Below are positions 24,690-36,899 of a stretch of DNA of 64,000 nucleotides, piece after piece (position 1 is the first letter of the stretch; each line of letters begins with the position of its first letter). The DNA is taken from assembly GCA_947579605.1 (NCBI GenBank), contig OX388314.1, positions 19,465,982-19,529,981 of the forward strand. The letters run 5' to 3'. The position numbers and the translations under genes were made by a program. The notes below the pieces were generated by a model that saw nothing but the letters and a program-made list of their open reading frames with translations, made no database searches and had not been told where the DNA came from. This DNA comes from Athripsodes cinereus (lineage: Eukaryota; Arthropoda; Insecta; Trichoptera; Leptoceridae).

Positions 24690-24832
24690 AATTCTCTTTC
24701 ACAATACACCGTTATGTGACACTGGCATCAAAGCGATGGAAATGTATTTGTAGGAAGACAAGAAATAATTTATTTGGCAACTTTTGTCCCCTAGAGGAAT
24801 ATTGACGAGTGAATGATAATGAGATAACTATA
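24690..24832 (+). pseudogene. Family B LINE C-terminal fragment
   Basis: TCTCTTTCACAATACACCGT begins the segment. A degraded CATCAAAGCGATGGAAATG, a stretch corresponding to the VTQLAQ region, and GAGGAATATTGACGAGTGAA follow. It matches the last 50 codons of family B but is badly worn. Confidence 0.55.
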
Positions 24833-25632
24833 AGCATACACCAAGTACCTAATAAGTCGGCAATAACAATTCAATCTAGCCTCTCTCCTCGAAAATCTAT
24901 TTTTTAAATTTTTTCTAACCGTTCAACGTGACATTCTTTGACAAATTAATTATTAATTAAATATTCCACGTATTAGCTTTGTTTGGGTCACACAAAACAG
25001 GATAACACAGAAAACTAGACAATATCATTACGGTGTACGCGACTTAATTACCCTTATATTCCCGTCCAACTGCGTCTTTGATGTTGAGACATGCTCTCAC
25101 GATGAAACTAGTCATGTCCCCGTGGAGGTTTTATAGAGAATCAAACTCCCAAGACTTTTTTTTTGTAAAATATGTTTATAAGTTTTGACCAATAAGAGTT
25201 TAGATAGATACATACGTATTGTAAAACATGTTAAATTCAGTGTAATGTTACCTATTTGTCACGCATTTTTATCCGCTTTCCTCAACAGAATATTTGCTTA
25301 CGCCATTACTGATATTATTAACATAATTATTATCAGTATTGGAAACCACAGTGTTACTCTGGATACTCGATCCCAATCACAAAATCGTAAAATTTCAAAA
25401 TGGTACTCTTGAAATTCGACGCTAGCGCCGGATCGCATTGGAATCGAGTGTTGATTTGAAGAAGATGTGAAATCGTGTAAAATTTGAAAATTGGTACTCT
25501 TGACGTCGTTTTGACAGTAACTCGATTTCGTGGGATTGTGTTGAAATCGACTAACTGTCATTACATACACGATCGCAAGAAAGTAACTTTTTTGGAATCG
25601 AGAAGAAGTAATTTATTAAATTACTTTAAAAA

Positions 25633-25840
25633 ATGGCTCGTTTGGCATTATTTTTTTATAAATTTAGACAACCGGCATCAAGTTAATATTCGTCAGCGAA
25701 AGAATTTGCGTAGAATAGCAAGATATTCGCAAAATGTGTCTAGCATGAGTGGTGGGGAATTTGTAGTAAATCATAGAATATCAAAAGAAATGTTTCAGGA
25801 GTTGTGTTTCAGAATATCAAAAAATATGTTTCAAGAGTAA
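25633..25840 (+). pseudogene. PIF/Harbinger-like transposase, N-terminal fragment
   Basis: Intact relatives encode a nuclease that moves the element. Here an ATG at 25633 gives MARLALFFYK and hits a stop after 17 codons. A shifted frame continues RQRKNLRRIARYSQNVSSMS and then NHRISKEMFQELC, a tract I recognise from the start of insect Harbinger transposases. A second imperfect copy of the RISKEMFQE word follows, then a stop at 25838. The DDE catalytic region is absent. The frame shift and stop make it a pseudogene. Confidence 0.6.
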
Positions 25841-25971
25841 ATTATTTAGAATTCTTTGTAAGTTGTTTATGCAGCTCATGACTTACATAGGTATACAAGC
25901 CAGACATGCATTAGCTGTGGAATTCACATCATAGACGAATTGAAAGTACACGTTTCATGTATTTACATATA

Positions 25972-26280
25972 TATCATCATCATCGCCCTCAACGCTCCTC
26001 TCGGGAGAACAGGGAAGAAACCAGCCTCATCTATTCAGAGCGTCTCTTTGCCAATCACGTCACCTCTTCCCACGAAATTCCCTGCACTCAGATGTCGTTG
26101 TCACAGGAACAGTGTATTGTGAAAGAGGGACGCTCGGGCCGACGGAAGAACAGTGCTTATTTTGGCCAACTATCATTGGGCATTCTCAGAGCATGTCCCA
26201 GCCAGGACCATCGTCTCTCCTGTATCACAGCATCATTTGTGACATGTTCATGCCATTTTACACCCAAAATCCTCCTAAGA
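25972..26280 (-). pseudogene. Family B LINE C-terminus nested in the Harbinger-like element
   Basis: The longest family-B piece. Read on the minus strand in one frame it gives LRRILGVKWHEHVTNDAV, then RRWSWLGHALRM, PNDSWPK, RRPERPSFTIH, ISWEEVT and a final FSREER before a stop at 25989-25991. About 97 codons are covered, with four internal stops but no frame shift. A (GAT)n tail follows (25971-25985 in plus orientation). It is the 5'-truncated end of an inactive LINE. Confidence 0.8.
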
Positions 26281-26518
26281 CATTAGTTTACAAAACTTAG
26301 TATCTATAAATTATATGTATATATACTATCTATGTATATATTATAGAATATGTAAACTCTCAAGGTTTGTAAAAATAACAAAATTGTAATTGTGTAATAC
26401 ATAATAATTTTATTGACTATTATACTTGATAATGAAATTATTTAAAAAAAATACTATGTACAAAATAAAAACCATTAAGACATCATGCTTAATAAACAAG
26501 TATTTTTCTATTCTAAAA

Positions 26519-26725
26519 CTATTTTCTACTGCATATTGTCTTTGCAATCTTCCTCAAGGCTGATGATACTTGAACAGACTCTGTACGAATGGCAGCACTC
26601 CTTTCATTTAAAGATTCGGCACACTGCCCCAATTTTTCAGCAGCTATTTTAAACGCAATCACCGCTAAGCACTCTGCTTTCACCCGTTTTTCTTCGATTA
26701 ATACGAGTTGCTCTCGTTGTTCCAA
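26519..26725 (-). pseudogene. Possible Harbinger accessory-protein fragment
   Basis: A 68-codon frame, starting MEQREQLVLIEEKRVKAECL and ending RKIAKTICSRK, is rich in Glu, Lys, Ala and Leu and looks like a continuous helix or coiled coil. PIF/Harbinger elements carry a second gene with a Myb/SANT- or MADF-type domain and a helical C-terminus, usually facing the transposase. Position, strand and composition fit that role, but no DNA-binding domain is present. It could be a chance frame. Confidence 0.4.
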
Positions 26726-27659
26726 CCCCTGTGTTCTGGCGAGATGAGAATGTCTTGTTTAGTTGCGGAGACTTCTAACAGCTTGTACCTACAAGTGGGC
26801 TCCTACCGGCTTGTAGATGTGGGCTCTGCCTGCTTTGAATGCGTGGACTCCGTCCAGGCGCTGATGGAAAGAAAAAATAAATATAACACTAGTTTTTTTA
26901 TCAAAAACAACATTTTGAATTTAAAAAAGGACGCTAGGAGATTAATTGCTACAATTAAGATTAGTTAAAATATTAGTGTAACATGCAGTTGACTTGTTTT
27001 TTAATTTCAACACTAGTTCTACCTTTATTTACAAATCACCCTCGTGGAGTTCACATATAACATTGTTTATAAGTTAACAAATTAAAAAAATATACATATA
27101 GATTCATTTTGATATTAAAATTAATCAGCAACTAAAATAATACTTACGTTTTTGATAATTACAACCAAATATATTCAAACAAACAACGCAACACTGAAAT
27201 GCATAAACGTCAGAATTGATATTTGAAATGAGTGTTCCATTTACAGAAAAAAAATAATCCTAAAATATTATCGCTACGTCAAATTATTATATTTGTTAAG
27301 TAGGACAATTATTAGTAAATGTATTTGACTTTTTTATGTTTCAAAAATAAATACATATACCACTCTCGGATCTCAAGTTTACTTCCTTACAGTTTCTTGT
27401 AGTCTACATACAAACGCGACATATAAACAATTATTTATTCCTTATTTGCAGCGAAAATATTTTTAAAATTGCAATAACAAACTCGATACCAACACGATCC
27501 CGCGCTTTGGAACGCCAATCTCAATACGATTTCGATCGCGCGGGATTGGGTTCAAGAGTACGGTTTTGAAGTTGAAATTGAGATTGAGATTGGAATCGTG
27601 TTGGCATTGGATTAGGATCGAATCGAGTGTCAAGAGTAGCACTGCAGATCATTCGAATT

Positions 27660-29160
27660 TTACAGAAGTAGGTATGAAGACTTTTGCGAAACAGTAGAAA
27701 ATAATTTATGAAAAGTGTGAGATTTTCAACACCTCCAATTCAACAATGAGGCTCGTGCCAATGATAATTTCAGTAATCAATGCCACTTATCCTTAGTAAA
27801 AAAATTCAAAGTGGAAAATCATGACGTTCAGCTAATTAGCAGGCTACTGACAACCTTGCACTTGGGAGATGTTTGATTATATAGTTCAGGTATTCATATA
27901 GGATTTTAGTTTCACTGTATGAATATAGCTTTATTCTTCCGTACCGTGTCTGCATAATAAATTTAACACATTTACTTATATAAAAATCACATAAATTATG
28001 TAGTGGTCGCGTATAGTGTGCTGTGAGTTGAGTAGGTATACTACTTTTTAATTATCAACAAGGTGTCCTACCCCCTTCGGCACCTGCACCTACACCACGT
28101 TTCACTTTACCCTTTCTTGTCACATTAAAGGATTATTCACTGTTCAAAAATAAAACGGTGTTCGTAAAATTTATTACATTATTTTAAAATAAATTTTTAT
28201 CACGAGAAATTTATGCATCTCTCTTTTTTAATTAGTATCTTTGGTATTTATTTTTAGTTTCTATGAAAGTATATAAACATTATTGCATTATTTCGATTCT
28301 CTCTACCTGATCAACATGAAATTTAAGAGAAATTTAGGAAGAATAATGAGAGAGTTTTCAAATTAATGGCCTTAAAAAGGACAGCTTTTTCGCCTATAAG
28401 ATACCTAATAAACCAGATGGCGATCTAGTTCCTATGTTCACGATATAAGAATATTCTCAGTTTTTATGAAAATAATTTAAGAATGTTCAAATGGCATGGC
28501 AAAAAGTGACTAAATTGACACACAATCGTTCTAAGTATACTGAACTTGTACCCCGTATTTTCTAGAGGAATGTTGAAGCACAAATGTATGTATATAGGTA
28601 CTATTATTTTCAAAATTTAAAGTTTTTCACTTGTTAGGCATCCCAGCCGATTTGACCGATAAGTGCCAAGAAAAAGTTTAAAAACTCAAAAAAACATTTT
28701 TTTTACCTTATTTCAGTATTACACAGTGTAATCTTCATTCCACTATATCCATGGGACACAGTATCGGGCAATTTATTCATTTGCTCTCAGAGAGGACTAA
28801 TTGTAATTTGTAGTGTGGGTATTTCACACGTACAACATTATACACTGTATAGATACTATTATAAATGTAGGTATATTACGCTACGTATTAACTTAAAGCT
28901 ACGGATGTGGTATACCTACCTATACCATGTGTACAATATCTAATGATATGAAGAAATCGGTACACTGCCGAGGTATACAGGTGTATCACACTTCGAGCGA
29001 TAAAGAAAAGGACACAGAACAGAGATGGATTTTGTAAATAAAATTAATGTAAAAAAGAATATATTGTAATTTAATTATTATTTATTGTAAATACCAAAAA
29101 CATCTCTCACCATGACATTGTTTACCATGGATAATAAATATAAGCATTTTATGACTTGAA
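27660..29160. other. AT-rich sequence, one family A trace
   Basis: At 27826-27880 GTTCAGCTAATTAGCAGGCT and CTTGCACTTGGGAGATG are a worn plus-orientation trace of family A. The rest shows nothing recognisable. Confidence 0.4.
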
Positions 29161-29171
29161 GTTCTCGATAA

Positions 29172-29268
29172 ATATTGGACAGCTTGCATGTTTATTATAT
29201 GCAGCTGGTCTGCTGTTTACCCCCTTGTGGGATATGCCGTGATGGTATAGTAGTAATAGTAGTAGTTC
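29172..29268 (+). mobile_element. Family A, 3' half
   Basis: GGACAGCTTGCATGTTTATT, ATGCAGCTGGTCTGCTG, CCCCCTTGTGGGATATGCC and GTGATGGTATAGTAG match the family-A consensus closely. The tail runs into a (TAG)n-like patch. Confidence 0.75.
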
Positions 29269-29460
29269 TAGATAAAGAGTAGGTCTCCACTCTTTTCTGT
29301 AAATTTTCCAATGAAATTCTGATGATCCAGTGAAAATTGTTTTGTAAGTGATCATATTTGTTGAGCAAGCTAAAATGTGCAGTTTTACTATGAGATAACT
29401 CTTGGTATTGCGGCTTTCACAAGATTTTTTCAATTGCTAACCGAATTTCAAGAACCTTCA

Positions 29461-29681
29461 TTATAGTTGTATTTTATTACTGCTTATTTTGTAGAACTCC
29501 ATTATTTAATGTAAATAATAACAAAAAACTTTGTAGAGTTTTACTAGGTACTTTTATTTAGTGACCAGGTTTCGACATGTCGAAACCTTTTCAAACTCTT
29601 TGAAAAAGACATAACATGTCGAAACCTGGTCACGGAATAAAAGTACATAGTAAAACTCTACAAGTTTTTGTTATTATTTAC
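29461..29681 (-). mobile_element. Penelope-like foldback with ATG tract
   Basis: The left arm (29511-29580) and right arm (29614-29681) are inverted copies with a few mismatches, around a loop of about 33 bases. Near the apex lies GACATAACATGTCGAAACC (plus strand): a GACAT/ATGTC stem followed by GAAAC, the arrangement of stem II and box 2 in hammerhead ribozymes; the CUGAUGA box is degraded. On the minus strand, directly after the arm, an ATG at 29502 opens a 13-codon frame beginning MEFYKISSN. Three other foldbacks are followed by ATG tracts beginning MEFY or MNFHQ. I infer an end of a Penelope-like retroelement. Confidence 0.6.
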
Positions 29682-29689
29682 ATCTCATT

Positions 29690-31545
29690 ATCAGGTTAAC
29701 GTAAATTTCAAATTAAAGTCACTTAAAGATATTGAAACAGCAATTGAATATTTGAGTGTAAAAACAACCGTATTCCAAAAAAAACATAGTTTAAAAAGGT
29801 AATTTTTAAATTAAAGTTCGTGTCTGTAATTTGAAACCTCACAAACAAATAAATGTGAAACAAATTACTCCAGAGCAGATCTCAGCCGTTCATCAGAGGG
29901 ACACACCTATACACTCACATGCAGTTATACATATTATTCATATACACATGCATATCTGCTGCAACCTCACATATATGTGTATCTTTATAATAACCTATAC
30001 TCAATAATAAGAACGTTATGTCCTAATCAATGAATACAAAATCAAGGGTCACTCGGCATTCAATAATATAAAATCTGAACAAACTCATTTCTTGATGTGT
30101 GTTGTTTCTATAGGTATGTGTTAAGAAATGAAATGTGCTATCATTCAATAAACTAATGTTGCTAAATAATTGTTTGCATAATATTTGTAAAAATTCTATT
30201 GATATTTCAAATTAAATAAAAATAATCAAATATGTTGTGCAGTCCCAAGCAAAAAATTTGTCTCTTATTATTTTCTATAAGTTTTCGAATGTCCTCTAAA
30301 ATGGAGGTACCGGTACCTATTCTTAAAACATCGCGTATATTAAGACTTTTTGTCTTTTTATAGTATGCAAAGCGTTCTATCACTCATTTTTTCTTGTGGC
30401 AACCCTGTTTCCATAATCAGGGTCGGTGCACTATGCAATTAGCACCAGAGGTCAGCCAACAAAAGGACTCGAGAATAAAATAATCACGAATGAAGACATA
30501 TGTACATTGTACATACATAAAATAAAATAAAAGATTTTTGTCATCGAGTGTGAAGTGTAGATATTATTACTAGGTACCCACTTTGAGATTAAAATGTCCA
30601 TCTGGATATAGGTACATATTATATATTATGTGTTTTTAACGAATGTACAAGAGATTAAAATTTATGGGACAATATTGGATTGTGTGGCGTCTTTTCTGTA
30701 CTATATATTTTTTGTAATGCTCTATTATTATTAAACATAGGTATAATATACATATACCTTTAATTTATTATTAATTTTTTTTTATTTATTTACGTTTCAT
30801 CATAAATTATCAGTACTGTAAAGGAAAATCCATAATTAATTTTGTAAGGATAGAATTATTAGGAAAGGTAGATCTATGTGGAGTGATGAACAAATAAGAG
30901 CATTATGGAAAATTCTGTTTTTTAAGCACTTTTTTTCATTTATAAAAATGTCTTCATAGAATTTATAAACACCTAAATTCGATACATTACTTCATTTATG
31001 ATATGATACTCAGTAGACACTCTTCTCAAAACTTACATAAATAAAAAGAAAAAAAGCAATTTTTTATTGTTCGGGAAATGTGTATAAAGCCTTAATTTTA
31101 AGTGTGAGTAAATAAAAGAAATTGTTAATGGTTAACGTAAAACTTCAAAAAGTGAAATTTCAACTTTAAATTATGTCAAACTTCATTTTAAGTAATGAAG
31201 ATCCATTTATAGTGTTAAAATATTTGTAGATACTAATTTAAATTTATGAGGATTTATACTAAATAGAGTATCGAATACTATTTAGGCGTCAAATATTAAA
31301 GTAATTTAAATAGAAAACATCTTAACCTTGTTTCGATATAACACGACAAATAAATCTAATCACATAGATAAGTTCAAATTTAAATATAGAAGTAGAACTT
31401 AAATTCATAGGTGGTCGGGAACTCATTCGACTATCGTGTAAATGTCACGTATTATTTTATCTTATTAGATCTTCTTTTACATCGTTTTATCCTTTGCTGA
31501 GAACTGTCATTTCTGAAATTTTCAATTTATCTCTCTCTATACCAT
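29690..31545. other. AT-rich sequence, no gene seen
   Basis: No element recognised. ACACATGC-type repeats occur at about 29920-29990. Confidence 0.5.
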
Positions 31546-31547
31546 CT

Positions 31548-31662
31548 CCTACAATAATTATGGCAGCCAGTAGACTGACTGGATAAATTAAACATGCAAG
31601 CTGTCATCTCCATGTCAATATAAGTTTGAGACATTCATAATCGGTGAAATACCCTGTTCACT
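31548..31662 (-). mobile_element. Family A, 3' half, reverse orientation
   Basis: TATACCATCTCCTACAA, GGCAGCCAGTAGACTGACTG, AAACATGCAAGCTGTCATCT and TTGAGACATTCATAATCGG follow family A in reverse, with the element's 5' half missing. Confidence 0.65.
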
Positions 31663-31664
31663 AA

Positions 31665-32395
31665 ATTGTTGACGTTTTGTATTCGGTTACGGCAATCCAC
31701 CCTATACAAATGATTTTTAAAGATTATATTGTAGGTAGGTATGTCTTATTATAACTGTTTCAGTTTTTTCAACAAATGAATTACTTCCCGAATATAATCG
31801 ATTCGAAGAGTGTCTCCATGTTATTAAAATAATGATGCAATGGTATTACTTATCACCTACAAGGATGTAGTGTAACCTTGTCAATTATTTTTAGTCTAGC
31901 TATTGAAGTTCATTAACAGTAAAATTACAGATTTATTTTTACATTATTTTTCTAACATGTTCAGATTCATGTTTTCTCTTGTATTTATAAGAGAAACGTG
32001 GAATGTAAAAATAAAATTAATTACCTATGTACATTTATTTATATTATTATCGATTAGCGTACACAAAAATCGTTATATATTTTTCTTAAAGCCATCATTA
32101 ACCATATTGATTGAGGATTGTAATTATTATTTACTCAATAATTTCATATCGTTTCATTACATCATTAAACTTGCTCATTACATACTTAGGATAATTATAT
32201 ATAACTCTAAATTAAAATAATTTGTTGTTTACATTACATAGAATTAATTTCCTCTAGCTATAGATAAATGCTATAGCTCTAATAACTCTTTAATTAAATT
32301 AATAATATTCAAATGTATACTTATTATTAATAATTCTGTTCACCACAACTAAGTTAACTTCAATGTACCAACGAACATTAAATCCATGAGCTATT
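31665..32395. other. AT-rich sequence, no gene seen
   Basis: A 105-codon plus-strand frame (31903-32220) is rich in Ile, Leu and Phe as expected of AT-rich DNA and shows no domain. Nothing else is seen. Confidence 0.45.
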
Positions 32396-32397
32396 AT

Positions 32398-32650
32398 CTC
32401 ACGTGTGGGAGATAACGTGATGATATAAACTATGATCCTGGCTGGGTCGTGTTTTGAGAATGTCCAATGATAGTTGGCCAACAAGATCACTGTTTTGTCA
32501 GTCCACAAGAATTCCGACGACCTACTCGTCTTTCTTTCACAGTACACCATTTTTACGACAACTAGTTCAGAGTATCAGGAATGTCGTGGAAAGAATGGAT
32601 TCAATTCATGCAAAGATGCATTGATTGGAGGAGACTAATAGTTTCTACCC
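32398..32650 (+). pseudogene. Family A tail followed by family B LINE C-terminus
   Basis: A short family-A tail (TCACGTGTGGGAGATAACG, then TGATGATATA) is followed at about 32430 by family B: CCTGGCTGGGTCGTGTTTTG, TGATAGTTGGCC, TTTCTTTCACAGTACACC, GGAATGTCGTGGAAAGAATG, ending GGAGGAGACTAATAG. It corresponds to RxWLGxVLRM through the WRRL stretch. Stops and frame losses are present. Here both pieces share orientation, unlike 24544 and 36407. Confidence 0.65.
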
Positions 32651-32654
32651 TATT

Positions 32655-33250
32655 TAATATATTTATTTATTTCTCTCGATCAAAGTGACTTGGATTGGAT
32701 TGAACGAAACATTGAAAAATAAATGAATTTGAAATTTATGAAATACTAGCATTCTTAATTGTGATTCGTATGGTACAAATATTCACGTTTTATGTGTTTT
32801 TATTAATACGTATAATTATAATCAATAATTTAATTAGGAAATAGGCATTATTAATATTGTTTGGTACTATGGAGCATACACCCAGATCACGAGAACTTAT
32901 ACCAGTACTAATAACAATAAAATATAATTATTATTTAATTAGTATTATTATGCACTAATATTTATAAAAATGTAATATCACATTAAGTATGTAGGTATTA
33001 GATACAAGCGAAATTTTGTCACTGTTAAAAATCACTTTTTGCATAAATATAATGACGATATTATTATTACTCAGAATGAGATGGATTGAGAAATATGTAA
33101 GAAACCTACATCCAGCAAGGGAGAGATGAATAGAAAAAAGAAGATAATTTTCAGCATTCAACAGGCGAATAAATACTTTTCAAGTTTTTTATAAACTTGA
33201 GCCATATTTTTGCGACGAATTAACGGTAATATTGTCAATAATTTATAAAT
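32655..33250. other. AT-rich sequence, no feature
   Basis: No gene or repeat recognised. Confidence 0.5.
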
Positions 33251-33254
33251 AAAT

Positions 33255-33300
33255 TATTAATATGGACTTTCACCAAAAAAACGTCGGTCGATAAATTAAA
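33255..33300 (+). mobile_element. Orphan Penelope-like ATG tract
   Basis: ATGGACTTTCACC at 33262 followed by AACGTCGGTCGATAAATTAA matches the tracts after foldbacks at 38166 and 55164 (ATGAANTTCYACCAAG...CGTCGGT). One indel shifts the frame after six codons. No foldback lies directly upstream. Confidence 0.5.
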
Positions 33301-33304
33301 ATTT

Positions 33305-36135
33305 GTGCAATCATATCATTCGATTTTCATATACGAGTATACAGACTTGAAAATTCTTTAACTATTTTTATATCTATTCATATTCACTTCTACATATTAT
33401 GTATTTAGCTCAAAATCTATACGCTGTCTTTATTTTTGTCCCTTGATTTCTTTGAAGTGGATTGGAAGGCTATTTACGTGCAACCTATTTAATTTATGTC
33501 GATCAAATTATGAATCAAAATCCACCATCTCATTATCCATGTTTTATATTGATCAACAGATGAGTATGATCGACATAATGTTTCAAGTAAATATTTGAAA
33601 ATAACGTTACCTTTCCGATCTTGTAGTGATTTTTACGTCACGATCATCTCTACATCTGTTATATTTTTCATTATTTCTTTCGCTTCTCATAGTACAGTGT
33701 CTACATAATAAAGTCTTACGATTATATCATGTAGCAGTAATTATAATCACAATTACCGCGATCACGAAATCACAATTAAATAATGAAGGTTATAATAATA
33801 TCGAAATTGTACGTTACACTTTGAATATCAAAATGTTGGGCCTATAGGTATTATGATATTATGATTAAACACGATGTAATAAGATCCTCGAACAGATGTG
33901 AACATTTCGAACTTAATGAGCGATTCGAATCATCGATTGATTATATTGAGCAGAAAAAAAATTCTACCCTTTCCCAAATAAAATGCTTTTGAGTAGGTAT
34001 CGTAAAAATGGCAATGACAAGTCAGGTTTCGTAAAAATTTATTCATAAAATAAATTACATTCTTCAAGTATTATAAACCCATATTGTAGGTATGTCTTGA
34101 CTTTTATCATATATATTTTTACATAATAATATGTCGTAAATGAAATAACCAAACGCATGAGGCTTGTTTTTCATCCTGTGTTCCCAAAAGGTTCGCTAAA
34201 ATTTAAAAAAAAAAGTAAAATTGTTGCAAAGTTATATACAGTGAGTTTACTAAGTACATCACTAGCAGGAAGACAAGGGTAGTTTTAATAAATGGAGATA
34301 GATTTTGAACTAAAACACACACTAAAAATATTAGAGTGAACATTATTTATGTGTGCATAGTTGACTAATTTATTGATAAAAATACATATTATGCACTTTC
34401 TTTCAATTAAAATGTTACTCTATGAACATCTTCTAGTAATTTTAGCTCCAGGCAAATCATACAAACATTTATGCAATGAATATCAACTCACCTGACATAC
34501 CTAATTAGTTCACTCTTATGTATCATTTATGGAATCCTGTTCTTCAGTCATGAGAAATATTATACTTACTTCCTAAGAGTCAGTAGAGTCAAGTTAGCAG
34601 ATACCTTCGCTTCCAGCACGTTATTAAATTAATATCACATACACGCCCGTGAGGAAATGAACATAAATTACAAATTACTATGCACAAAAACGTAGAGACA
34701 CGGTTCGATCCATACCCATACCCTTTACAATTAATAATTTTCCAAACTAACAATTCAATGTTAGTAACATGGGTATTATCGGAAAATATTTATCGATCTA
34801 TTTATTTAACTTTTCTCTTTTCAGATACCAATTGACAAGGTAATATTTATAAAAAAAAATGTTTCCTTAAACATATGCTTGTTTTAAACGTATTATTTAT
34901 GTTTTGCAATGTCCATTTCACTTTACTAAATTGAAAAACCTCTACACACTCGGATATCTCAGAAGTCGAGGACTCCTATTTGTAAGCATTTGGAGATACC
35001 TACTCCGTCTTTTCCTCACAGACTGCTCGATGGACAAACCCACTTAAGCCATCTCATAGGAACATTATACAAAAACAATCAACTATTCCATATGGGAAAA
35101 AATAAATTATATTAATTGCACATAGTTTTTATTGTGTGACAGGATTAACAAAATAATTATTTTTCTTCTTAAAACCAGAACTAAGTAAACTGAGATTTAA
35201 CAAGTTTTGACTATACCTACATATTATTTTCAATTGGTATAGATAGCAAAGATATATGCAGGGAATTCATTGGTTATTCCATCAATAACACTCTTTTTGG
35301 GATTGGCAAAGATTGTCAATTAACACACATTCCTTCAATAAGCACTCAACACTTTTAACCGATCTGAAAATTAAAGTGTTCGAATTTTCGTTCGAAATAT
35401 CTTCCCTATAAAGAATTTGTATGACAAAACCTGACATCGTGTTTTCAGACTCAATGATCTGAAAATAAAGGTGTGGTAAGTGATCGGCCCAACTATTTAT
35501 ATCGAAGGTAGGTAGGTACCTCAAGGTATGCTAAACTATACATTTTTAAAATATGACAATTATGTACATCTTTAATATTTTCCCATACGATACATCCCAA
35601 CATGATAGTGGATGAATAATAATTTATCGATGTGTAATTTAACCACCACCAGTAATAATAACAACATCAAGATCAGTCAGTTCGTTATTTAATCGTAAAT
35701 TTCACATGTACACGGTTATTATTATTATACACTAATTATTATCGAATGAATTAAATACAACCATACTACTTACCTACCTATACTTATCCATATATACATA
35801 TATCTCTATACCTACCCGTGTACTAGTTTAATATTATATTATGTTGATTGGTAAATATTTATAATCAGAGATCGACAACTAGGTAGCCACCGGTTATTGA
35901 TTCTTGAGATGAATGTTTTTTTTTATGTAATGTAAGTTTTTGACACCGTCCATTTTTTTATATATTTTTTTATTTATTTAAGTACTACAAATATTCTTTT
36001 TATTTATATTTTATTTATTTACATATTTCATTACATAGATTCACTTTTATGTTATTTTTTTACGTATGAATAAGAATCCAGTGGACTTAATGCGTGCAAT
36101 GAACATACCTATAATTCGTTCATCTGAAAGAACAG
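33305..36135. other. AT-rich sequence, no gene seen
   Basis: About 2.8 kb with nothing recognised. Short frames at 33626-33847 (plus) and 35282-35524 (minus) have no motif. Confidence 0.5.
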
Positions 36136-36140
36136 TACAG

Positions 36141-36341
36141 AGGCCTGAGTCAACAACACACTTTCGTGTCACGTTCCCGCTACGTTAGCGTTCGGGTGCA
36201 GACGATGTTGCAAGCAAGTGTCAATTTCGTTGCTAAGATACACAATAGTTACGAAAATTAACACTTTGGCGCACCATCGTCTGCACCCGAACGCTAGCGG
36301 AGCGGGAACGTGACGCGATAGTGTGTTGTTGACTCAGGCCT
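36141..36341. mobile_element. MITE with roughly 80-bp inverted repeats (family E)
   Basis: AGGCCTGAGTCAACAACACA at the left recurs inverted at the right end. Pairing continues through CACGTTCCCGCT, AGCGTTCGGGTGCAGACGAT and AAGTGT with few mismatches. The single-stranded centre is only about 40 bases, so the unit is almost a hairpin. Ends are related to 3938-4296 (GGCC..GAGTC/GTAGTC, ACGTT-CG, AGACGATGTTGCGA). No coding capacity. Confidence 0.8.
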
Positions 36342-36406
36342 CAGGTATATTAACAAAAAAGTGTCTTGAGTAGGTATATTTTATATTATGTATTCATCTC
36401 AACTGA

Positions 36407-36675
36407 ATCTACCAACTTCTACTACACTACTACTATACCATCACGGCATATCCCACGAGTGGGGTAGCCAGCAGATCAGCTGCATATAAAACATGCAAGC
36501 TGTCTTCTCCGTGCCAATATAAAATTAAGACATTCAGGATGGGTGGCAAACCTCATCGCCGAATTAAAGATGTAAAATGTCTTATTTTTCGAACACCTGC
36601 CTTTTACAGGACACTCGAAAACTTATGGAGAAGAGTGGGAGACCAATTCTTTACCGACCAATTATCTACCAACTT
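36407..36675 (-). mobile_element. Family A copy with 12-bp target duplication
   Basis: ATCTACCAACTT is present at 36407-36418 and 36664-36675, exactly flanking a reverse-orientation family-A unit of 245 bases (36419-36663). The unit has a (CTA)n-like tail, then ACCATCACGGCATATCCCAC, AGTGGGGTAGCCAGCAG, CTCATCGCCGAATT and CGAACACCTGCCTTTTACAG, and ends GTGGGAGACCAATTCTTTAC. The duplication proves retrotransposition-like insertion and fixes the ends. Confidence 0.9.
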
Positions 36676-36710
36676 TATTTGATTAATTGTCAATATATTA
36701 TGTCCGTAGA

Positions 36711-36895
36711 CCCGGGCGTCCCTCTTTCACAATACACCGTTCCTATGACAACGATATCAGAGCGCAAGGAATGTCGTGGGAAGAGGTGACGCAATTGGCA
36801 CAGAGACGCTCTGAATGGAGGAGGCTGGTTTCTGCCCTGTGCTCCCGAGAGGAGCGTTGAGGGCGATGATGATGATGATGATGATATTATTATTA
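36711..36895 (+). pseudogene. Best-preserved family B LINE C-terminus
   Basis: One uninterrupted frame of 49 codons from 36711: GRPSFTIHRSYDNDIRA, GMSWEEVTQLAQRRSEWRRL, VSALCSREER and a stop at 36858-36860, followed by GGGC(GAT)n to 36893. The basic and tryptophan-containing C-terminus with W..V..LA..R..WR..V.ALC is the usual end of many LINE polyproteins. No reverse transcriptase remains. The open frame indicates a younger copy than the other family-B pieces. Confidence 0.8.
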
Positions 36896-36899
36896 TTTT

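Larger units (their letters stand above)
25349..27650. mobile_element. Decayed PIF/Harbinger-like DNA transposon
   Basis: The left end (about 25349: CAGTGTTACTCTGGATACTCG) and the inverted right end (about 27650: CAGTGCTACTCTTGACACTCG) are similar. Between them both flanks repeat GATCCCAAT- and GGAATCG-like motifs. A plus-strand piece at 25633-25840 resembles the N-terminus of PIF/Harbinger transposases, and a helical minus-strand piece lies at 26519-26725. Two oppositely oriented genes is the usual PIF/Harbinger layout. A family-B LINE tail is inserted at 25972-26280. I could not fix the target duplication, so the superfamily rests on protein resemblance. Confidence 0.6.

Noticed and set aside
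31903..32220. 105-codon frame rich in hydrophobic residues
   Set aside because: Composition is that of random AT-rich DNA; no membrane-protein pattern, start context or homology that I can see.
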